10,993 nt of DNA from Acanthamoeba sp. SK_2022b. Its lineage: Eukaryota > Discosea > Longamoebia > Acanthamoebidae. A program made the translations under genes and the position numbers. The stretch is from the NCBI GenBank assembly GCA_027943245.1, contig JANDJZ010001110.1, forward strand, positions 1-10,993, given 5' to 3'. Of this stretch, positions 6,334 to 10,993 are shown piece by piece (positions within the stretch are counted from its first letter, which is position 1; every line of letters starts with the position of its first letter). The notes beneath the pieces are model-generated. The model made no database searches. It was not told the DNA's origin and saw nothing but the letters and a program-made list of their open reading frames with translations.

Positions 6334-6732
6334 ATGCGATTTATCCCATTAGTGCCGTTGGTTATCGGGATGGCGGCGTTTTCCCTTGCCGGCTGCACGA
6401 CCTACCACGACGTGGCGTTGCAACAAAAAGAGACGGGGCTCAATAGCCAATATTACCTGCTGCAGCCGCCGGTCTATGTCGGCGACCAGTTGAAATATGG
6501 TCTGAAGGACGGCAGCGGCGGCGAGCTGACGGTGGCGAAGGTTGAACCGAAAGACTTGGTTGCCGACAGCGGAAAAATCATTCCTCTGTCGCAGCTCTCT
6601 TTCCTGCAACGAAAAGACCTTTCCACAGGAAAAACCGCCGCGTTGGTCGGCGGCGGCGCGGTCGCCACCACGGCAATCGTGTTTGTGGCCGGGATCACCA
6701 TCATGGCCGCCGGCATCGCCGCGTCGGCCTAA
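6334..6732 (+). CDS. Small lipoprotein of unknown function with a hydrophobic C-terminus
   Basis: A 132-residue protein with a lipoprotein signal peptide: a hydrophobic stretch ending in the lipobox LAGC, lipidated Cys21, then TTYHDV. No Asp at +2 argues against inner-membrane retention, so an outer-membrane anchor is likely. The middle (about 45-75) with YVGDQLKYGLKDGSGGEL looks like a small beta-rich domain. Residues about 100-132 are a Gly/Ala-rich hydrophobic segment that could span or insert into a membrane. GAGG six bases upstream supports the start. It sits 16 bases after the MFS gene and 46 before the binding protein, so it is part of the same transcript. I do not recognise the family and assign no function; context suggests a helper for the transport system. 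Confidence 0.75.
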   Translation: MRFIPLVPLVIGMAAFSLAGCTTYHDVALQQKETGLNSQYYLLQPPVYVGDQLKYGLKDGSGGELTVAKVEPKDLVADSGKIIPLSQLSFLQRKDLSTGKTAALVGGGAVATTAIVFVAGITIMAAGIAASA

Positions 6733-6745
6733 AGCAGCCCATCGA

Positions 6746-6765
6746 CGCACGCCGCCGAGCGTGCG
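6746..6765 (+). other. Intercistronic hairpin before the binding-protein gene
   Basis: CGCACGC (6746-6752) and GCGTGCG (6759-6765) form a perfect 7-bp GC-rich stem with a six-base loop in the 46-base gap between the lipoprotein and binding-protein genes. It ends just before CAGGAGG, the ribosome-binding site of the latter. No T-run follows. Such hairpins often protect a downstream segment and raise the relative level of a binding protein; that role is inferred. Confidence 0.5.
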
Positions 6766-6778
6766 CACAGGAGGCACC

Positions 6779-7855
6779 ATGTGCGTCACAGTGAAATTTA
6801 TCGCCACCGCTCTGCTGGCAATATTCGCCTTGCCGACCGCGCCTTGCGCCACCGCCGGCCAGCCGGCGGCGGCCGAACCGCCACAAAGCGTGGCGGCGCA
6901 AATGCTGCCCGGCAGCTATCCGCGGATCGTCATCACCGGCAACTGCCCCTTCGGCGTGATCCTGGCGAACGAGGCGGCCTACCGGCACGTCGTCGGCGTG
7001 GGGCCCTGGGCGTTCATGCATGCCGATAGGCATGTATTGGAGGACATGAAGCCTGACATCGGCAGGATCACCTCCGCCTTCATCAATAAGGACTACCGGG
7101 TCAACATGGAATCGTTAATGAATCTACGGCCCGACATTATTTATTACTACGGCAAAAGCCAGGACGATCGGCTGGAAAGGGCGGGCGTGATGACCGTCGA
7201 TCTGGATGCCGGTGGGAAGACAAAATACCAGCCGATGGCCACCCAGGTGTATTGGGAAAACACTTTCGCCGACACGCTCGGCCTGCCGCGCACGCACAAA
7301 TTCAAAGACGCCTGGGAAAAGACCCTGAAGCAGATCCGCCCCTATGCCGCAGCCATCCATGCGCAGCACGTCAGGGCGTTGTATCTCGAAGAAAGTGACG
7401 GCAGGCAGCTGAAGGTGAGTGGCCCACATACCTACGGCGATACCTACCTGAAAATGGCCGGCATGGACAACGTCGCCGGGGATTTGCCGGTGAAGGGGGA
7501 TGCCGGCAGGTACATCACCGTTTCGATGGAGCAGATCATGGCCTGGGACCCGGATGTGATTTTCGTGGTTTTCGGCAGCGCCAAAGCGCTGCTGCACGGG
7601 GGGATCCCCGGCCAGGCCTGGGAAACGCTCAGGGCGGTAAAAAACGGCAAGGTTTTCTCGACGCCGGTGGGCATTCATAACTGGGGGGGCCTGTCGGCGG
7701 AAACGTCACTGCTGCCGCTGTTTATGATCAACCGCTATGCCCCTGAAGACATTAGCGACAAGACGCTGCGGGAGGAGACGCGCCGCTATTATCAGACGAT
7801 GTTCTCCTATGCGATCCCGGACCGGTTGCTGGATGAGGTGCTGGCACAGCGCTAG
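6779..7855 (+). CDS. Periplasmic substrate-binding protein of a FecCD-type (iron-complex/cobalamin/metal) ABC importer
   Basis: A 358-residue precursor. The signal peptide (1 to about ATA26) looks like a type I site; Cys23 follows Pro, a poor lipobox, so a soluble periplasmic protein is likely. The mature part is a class III binding protein (Peripla_BP_2, as in BtuF, FhuD, MolA): N-lobe with SYPRIVITG (46-54) and NLRPDIIYY (115-123), C-lobe with MEQIMAWDPDVIFV (250-263), VKNGKVFSTP (287-296) and a GIHNWGG turn (298-304). The frame is open upstream to 6542, but the ATG at 6779 has AGGAGG five bases before it and begins the signal peptide. The likeness to MolA-type proteins, which bind small metal species or simple chelates, is my impression. 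The ligand (zinc, nickel, molybdate, iron or a metallophore complex) is not determined by sequence alone. Confidence 0.88.
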   Translation: MCVTVKFIATALLAIFALPTAPCATAGQPAAAEPPQSVAAQMLPGSYPRIVITGNCPFGVILANEAAYRHVVGVGPWAFMHADRHVLEDMKPDIGRITSAFINKDYRVNMESLMNLRPDIIYYYGKSQDDRLERAGVMTVDLDAGGKTKYQPMATQVYWENTFADTLGLPRTHKFKDAWEKTLKQIRPYAAAIHAQHVRALYLEESDGRQLKVSGPHTYGDTYLKMAGMDNVAGDLPVKGDAGRYITVSMEQIMAWDPDVIFVVFGSAKALLHGGIPGQAWETLRAVKNGKVFSTPVGIHNWGGLSAETSLLPLFMINRYAPEDISDKTLREETRRYYQTMFSYAIPDRLLDEVLAQR

Positions 7856-7897
7856 TGCCACGGTTGAATAGCATTCATTAATGGGGGGAGCTTGGGG

Positions 7898-8908
7898 ATG
7901 CCGGGCAGAGGAAAATATGTGGCGATCCTGGCGGGGCTGTTTTTGGCCTTGTGTGTGGCCGCCGTCGCATCACTGTTTGCCGGCCGCTACGCCTTGTCGG
8001 CCCACGATGTGATGCAGATTTTATGGCAGGGGAACATGCAGGGGGAAAACCCGACCCGCTATTCGGTGATTTTTAACCTGCGTGCGCCGCGGGTGGTGGC
8101 GGTGATGCTGGTGGGCGGTGGGTTGGCGGTCGCCGGCGCGACCTTTCAGGCGGTGCTGAAAAACGCGTTAGCCAGCCCGGACGTGCTGGGCACCTCTTCC
8201 GCCTCCGCCTTTGGCGCCGCGCTGGGCATTTTATTGAGTTTGCCTTTTGCCCTGAGTGCCATGCTGTCGTTTCTTTTCGGCGTGGTGAGCCTGCTGCTGG
8301 TGTTCGGCATCTGCCGCCTGAAACATCGGCAGGATGCGCTGACGACGATCCTGTCCGGCATGATTATCGCGTCGTTGTTTATCGCGTTTGTCTCGGTCAT
8401 AAAATATGTCGCCGATCCGCAGGATACCTTGCCGGCGATCGTCTTCTGGCTGATGGGCAGCTTCGCTTCGGTGGCGAAAGCGCAGGTCTATTGGCTAATC
8501 CCGCTGTTTGCGGCGTGTTACCTGACAATCTATCGGCTCAGGTGGAAAATGAACATTCTCTCGCTGGGGGACGACGAGGCGCGCATTGCCGGCCTAAATC
8601 CGCCCCGGTTGAAGATCCTGCTGCTGATCGCCGCCTCCCTGCTGGTTTCCGCCTCGGTGAGTTTGGCCGGCGTGGTGGGATGGGTCGGCTTGGTGATCCC
8701 GCATCTGGTGAGAAGCGTGCTGGGGTATAACCACGGCCGCCTGATCCCGGTCTCGGCGCTGAGCGGGGCGTTGTTTTTGCTGGTGATAGACAATATCGCC
8801 AGAGGCGCCACCTACGCAGAAATCCCGATCGGCATCCTGACCGCGCTGATCGGTGCGCCGCTTTTCGCCACGCTTTTTATTATGGGCAATCGATATGATC
8901 ACCGCTAG
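7898..8908 (+). CDS. FecCD-family ABC transporter permease
   Basis: A 336-residue inner-membrane permease with about ten membrane segments, the pore-forming subunit (as a homodimer) for the neighbouring binding protein. Family blocks seen: RAPRVVAVMLVGGGLAVAG (62-80), followed by FQAVLKNALASPDVLGTSS (83-101), the ATPase-coupling region with GLVIPHLVR (264-272), and the C-terminal EIPIGILTALIGAPLF (308-323). All are typical of the BtuC/FhuB/FecCD family. The ATG at 7898 has GGAG seven bases upstream; an in-frame TTG at 7892 is too close to that site to be used. It lies 42 bases after the binding protein and overlaps the ATPase gene by 14 bases, so the two are translationally coupled. Confidence 0.93.
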   Translation: MPGRGKYVAILAGLFLALCVAAVASLFAGRYALSAHDVMQILWQGNMQGENPTRYSVIFNLRAPRVVAVMLVGGGLAVAGATFQAVLKNALASPDVLGTSSASAFGAALGILLSLPFALSAMLSFLFGVVSLLLVFGICRLKHRQDALTTILSGMIIASLFIAFVSVIKYVADPQDTLPAIVFWLMGSFASVAKAQVYWLIPLFAACYLTIYRLRWKMNILSLGDDEARIAGLNPPRLKILLLIAASLLVSASVSLAGVVGWVGLVIPHLVRSVLGYNHGRLIPVSALSGALFLLVIDNIARGATYAEIPIGILTALIGAPLFATLFIMGNRYDHR

Positions 8909-9686
8909 CCGACTATCCTTTGGTTTCAAAGGGCGGGAGCCCATTTTCGACAACGTCAGCTTCGAGCTTAAGCGCGGCGAGATCCTCAGCGTGCTGGGCC
9001 CGAACGGCGCCGGCAAAACCACGCTGCTGAGAAATATTGCGGGCCTGTGTCGGCCCAGCGCCGGCTGGTGCGAGATCGGCCGCGTCGATAATCGAGAGGC
9101 GCGCCTGGCCTATGTGCCGCAGGCGAAGGCGCCACATTTTTCCTATGGCGTACTCGATTTTGTCACTTTCGGCTGCGTTCGTCAGGCCGGACTGTTTGCC
9201 CGGCCGGGAAAGCACGATTTCGCCAGGGCGCAGGCGGTGCTGCAATCCCTGGAAATCGGCCCGTTGGCGCAGAAAAGCATCGATCAGATCAGCGGCGGTG
9301 AACTGCAGATGTGTTATTTCGCCAAGGCGCTGATGGCAGATCCTGACGTCATGATCCTTGATGAGCCGGAGTCGAACCTGGATTTTTACAATCAGGCAAA
9401 AATGATTGAGATGCTCTGGCGCCTCGCCAAAGAGCGGCAGATGACGATCGTGCTGAATACGCATTTCCTCAATTACGCTGAACGCATCTCCGACAAGTGT
9501 TTACTGATGACAAAACGGCAGTCGTTGTTCGGCATTAAAAGCGCTGTGCTGCGGGAAGATATCCTGGAGCGCTATTTCCGGGTGCCGGTAAGAAAGTGCC
9601 ACTATCAACACCAGGGCGCCGGCGAAGAAACCTTTATTATCGCTCTGCGCAATCTCGCCTCAGTTTCGGCTGCAAAGATTGCTTGA
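8895..9686 (+). CDS. ATP-binding subunit of the FecCD-type ABC importer
   Basis: A 263-residue cytoplasmic ATPase that powers the importer. All nucleotide-site motifs are intact: Walker A GPNGAGKT (35-42), Q-loop Gln76, signature ISGGEL (132-137), Walker B VMILDE (152-157), D-loop following NLDF, and the switch His190 in NTH. The first in-frame ATG (8853) lies within the permease gene. The ATG at 8895, 14 bases before the permease stop, gives the normal N-terminus for FecE/BtuD-type ATPases. About 40 residues after the core domain (from about 222) are a short C-terminal extension of unknown role. It is the last gene of the run; hchA follows after 77 bases without a strong terminator between them. 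Confidence 0.93.
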   Translation: MITASRLSFGFKGREPIFDNVSFELKRGEILSVLGPNGAGKTTLLRNIAGLCRPSAGWCEIGRVDNREARLAYVPQAKAPHFSYGVLDFVTFGCVRQAGLFARPGKHDFARAQAVLQSLEIGPLAQKSIDQISGGELQMCYFAKALMADPDVMILDEPESNLDFYNQAKMIEMLWRLAKERQMTIVLNTHFLNYAERISDKCLLMTKRQSLFGIKSAVLREDILERYFRVPVRKCHYQHQGAGEETFIIALRNLASVSAAKIA

Positions 9687-9699
9687 GGGATATCCCTCA
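9684..9699. other. Perfect 16-bp palindrome overlapping the ATPase stop codon
   Basis: TGAGGGAT and its exact complement ATCCCTCA abut without a spacer, and the first three bases are the ATPase TGA stop. A hairpin would have a 6-bp stem and four-base loop. A second short palindrome, CCGCCGGCGG (9708-9717), is followed by TTATTTA and could act as a weak terminator. Alternatively the 16-bp palindrome is a protein-binding site upstream of hchA, 65 bases before its start. Confidence 0.4.
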
Positions 9700-9763
9700 T
9701 TGCGGCTCCGCCGGCGGTTATTTAAGCTGAAAGGGCAACGTAACGGTGAATATGGAGATAATC

Positions 9764-10639
9764 ATGACTGATTCAGTGTCCAACGATCGTAATCCCACCC
9801 CGGATGTGGCGGAAGACAACGCGTTCTTCCCATCGCCTTACTCCCTCAGCCAGTACACCTCGTCCAAAACCGACTTCGCGGGCGCCAGCTACCCGAACGC
9901 CTATCGCGGCGGCAAGTGGAAGGTGCTGATGATCGCCTCGCAGGAGCGCTACCTGCTGATGCAAAACGGCAAATTCTTCTCCACCGGCAACCACCCGGTC
10001 GAGATGCTGTTGCCGATGTACCACCTGGATCTGGCCGGTTTCGAGATCGACATCGCCACGCCGTCCGGCGATCCGGTGAAGCTGGAGATGTGGGCGTTCC
10101 CGCAGGAAGATGAAGCGGTCAAGGCTACCTACGAGAAGTACCGCAGCCAACTCAAGCAGCCGAAAAAGCTGACGGAGGTGGTGAAGGATCTGGATGGTGG
10201 CAACTACCTCGGCGTTTTCATTCCCGGCGGCCACGGCGTGCTGAATGATATCCCGTTCAGCGAAGAGGTGAAAAAGACCCTGCACTGGGCGCACGACAAC
10301 GATCGCTACGTGATTTCGCTGTGCCACGGGCCAGCCGGTTTGCTGGCGGCGGGTATCGGCGAGCGCAAAGACGATTTCCTCTACCGCGGCTATGAAATGT
10401 GCGTGTTCCCGGATTCGCTCGATACCGGCGCCAACATCGACATCGGCTACATCCCCGGCCCGATGCCCTGGCTGGTGGGCGAGCGCTTGCGCGAGCGGGG
10501 CGTCAAGATCGTCAACGCCGACATCACCGGCAAGGTGCATAAAGATCGGCGCCTGCTGACCGGCGACAGCCCGCTGGCCTCCAACAACCTCGGCAAGCTG
10601 GCGGCGGAGACGCTGTTGGCCGACGTCGCCGCGCGATGA
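9764..10639 (+). CDS. hchA: HchA/Hsp31: glyoxalase III, deglycase-type stress chaperone
   Basis: A 291-residue cytosolic DJ-1/PfpI-superfamily protein. Family members turn methylglyoxal into lactate without cofactor and act as holding chaperones under heat and acid stress. The catalytic set is present: Cys187-His188 in SLCHGP and Glu80 in GNHPVE. Downstream [18 protein letters not shown] (253-270) is close to E. coli HchA. From remembered E. coli Hsp31 (metal ligands His86, Glu91, His123), the equivalent residues here are Asp89, Glu94 and Tyr126, so the accessory metal site looks altered. GGAG lies six bases before the ATG at 9764; a GTG at 9746 and an ATG at 9752 in frame are less well placed. 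It ends in a four-base ATGA overlap with the LuxR-type gene, so the two form an operon. Confidence 0.94.
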   Translation: MTDSVSNDRNPTPDVAEDNAFFPSPYSLSQYTSSKTDFAGASYPNAYRGGKWKVLMIASQERYLLMQNGKFFSTGNHPVEMLLPMYHLDLAGFEIDIATPSGDPVKLEMWAFPQEDEAVKATYEKYRSQLKQPKKLTEVVKDLDGGNYLGVFIPGGHGVLNDIPFSEEVKKTLHWAHDNDRYVISLCHGPAGLLAAGIGERKDDFLYRGYEMCVFPDSLDTGANIDIGYIPGPMPWLVGERLRERGVKIVNADITGKVHKDRRLLTGDSPLASNNLGKLAAETLLADVAAR

Positions 10640-10993
10640 GCGACGAGATCGCACAGCGCGCTTTCCAGACGGCGCTGGCGATGGACCACGAGCGAACCCT
10701 GTCCGCCATTCAGGGGCGAGTTCGCGCCTTTGCCGCGCCGTTCGGCTTCGATCGCTTTGTGCTGTTTTCCGCTTCCGCCGCGGCGGAGGCGGGGATCGAG
10801 CATATCTATTGGGTTGAGGGCGACTGGTTCGGCGACGGCGAGGCCGTCGATGCCCTGACCTACGTGCGGCACTGCCCGGTGACCCGGCACATGTTGCGGG
10901 TCAGCGAGCCGTTTTTCTGGACCAAGACCCGGGCGCAGCAGGGCGAACGCTACCGGATTGTGCGCACGCCGCGCGGCGTGGGCCTGCACGGCG
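10636..10993 (+). CDS. LuxR-family regulator, N-terminal ligand-binding domain (cut by window end)
   Basis: Only the first 119 residues are visible; the C-terminal helix-turn-helix domain expected of the family lies beyond the window. The visible part matches the Autoind_bind domain: GFDRFVLFS (37-45), IYWVEGDW (57-64), [16 protein letters not shown] (80-95). In acyl-homoserine-lactone receptors (TraR numbering) Trp57, Tyr61, Asp70 and Trp85 are conserved. Here Trp64 and Trp95 fit Trp57 and Trp85, but the position of Asp70, 15 residues before the second Trp, is Cys80, and no Tyr stands four residues after Trp64. No luxI-type synthase is in the window. The start ATG overlaps the hchA stop (ATGA). 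It probably senses something other than a classical lactone and may control the hchA operon; both points are inference. Confidence 0.8.
   Translation, partial: MSDEIAQRAFQTALAMDHERTLSAIQGRVRAFAAPFGFDRFVLFSASAAAEAGIEHIYWVEGDWFGDGEAVDALTYVRHCPVTRHMLRVSEPFFWTKTRAQQGERYRIVRTPRGVGLHG

Noticed and set aside
6542..6778. Upstream start of the binding-protein frame, overlapping the lipoprotein gene
   Set aside because: The added residues are basic and low in complexity and would bury the signal peptide; AGGAGG directly precedes the ATG at 6779.
7892..7897. TTG start for the permease
   Set aside because: Only one base separates it from the GGAG ribosome-binding site, whereas the ATG at 7898 has seven.
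9773..10654. Long open frame on the minus strand opposite hchA
   Set aside because: It mirrors hchA codons, has no domain signature, and hchA is unmistakable on the plus strand.

Overview
The window looks like a chromosomal segment of a GC-rich member of the Enterobacterales, most probably Serratia or a close relative. This rests on GC-rich coding sequence, enterobacterial-type proteins (an AmiA-like amidase, an OmpC/F-type porin, HchA) and short intergenic gaps. It is inferred from general likeness, not from a database match. No tRNA, rRNA, CRISPR, insertion sequence or phage gene is visible.

Left part (1-2645): a coniferyl-aldehyde-type aldehyde dehydrogenase (minus strand) is transcribed divergently from a cofactor-free haloperoxidase/esterase-type alpha/beta hydrolase (plus strand). 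The 220 bp between them hold two short inverted repeats. The hydrolase ends in a clear Rho-independent terminator.

Centre (2663-9686): two gene groups diverge from an AT-rich control region (about 4613-4946). Leftward lies a Tat-exported AmiA-type N-acetylmuramoyl-L-alanine amidase followed by an unusual OmpC/F-type porin. Rightward lie five tightly spaced genes: a DHA2-like MFS transporter, a small lipoprotein of unknown function, a periplasmic binding protein, a FecCD-type permease and its ATPase. Each divergent promoter carries the same 17-nt element in transcription orientation (16 of 17 identical). It contains an extended -10 box (TGTTATAAC) and lies in a palindrome close to the gamma-proteobacterial Zur (zinc uptake regulator) box as I remember it. 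I infer a metal-starvation, probably zinc, module: a metal-type ABC importer, an MFS exporter, a lipoprotein, an outer-membrane channel and a spare copy of a zinc-dependent cell-wall enzyme, all under one signal. This is the most interesting part of the window. An iron signal cannot be excluded, because a weaker Fur-like match lies in the same region.

Right part (9764-10993): hchA (Hsp31, glyoxalase III/deglycase-type chaperone) overlaps by four bases (ATGA) a LuxR-family regulator cut off by the window end. Its visible ligand-binding domain has Cys where acyl-homoserine-lactone receptors have a conserved Asp.
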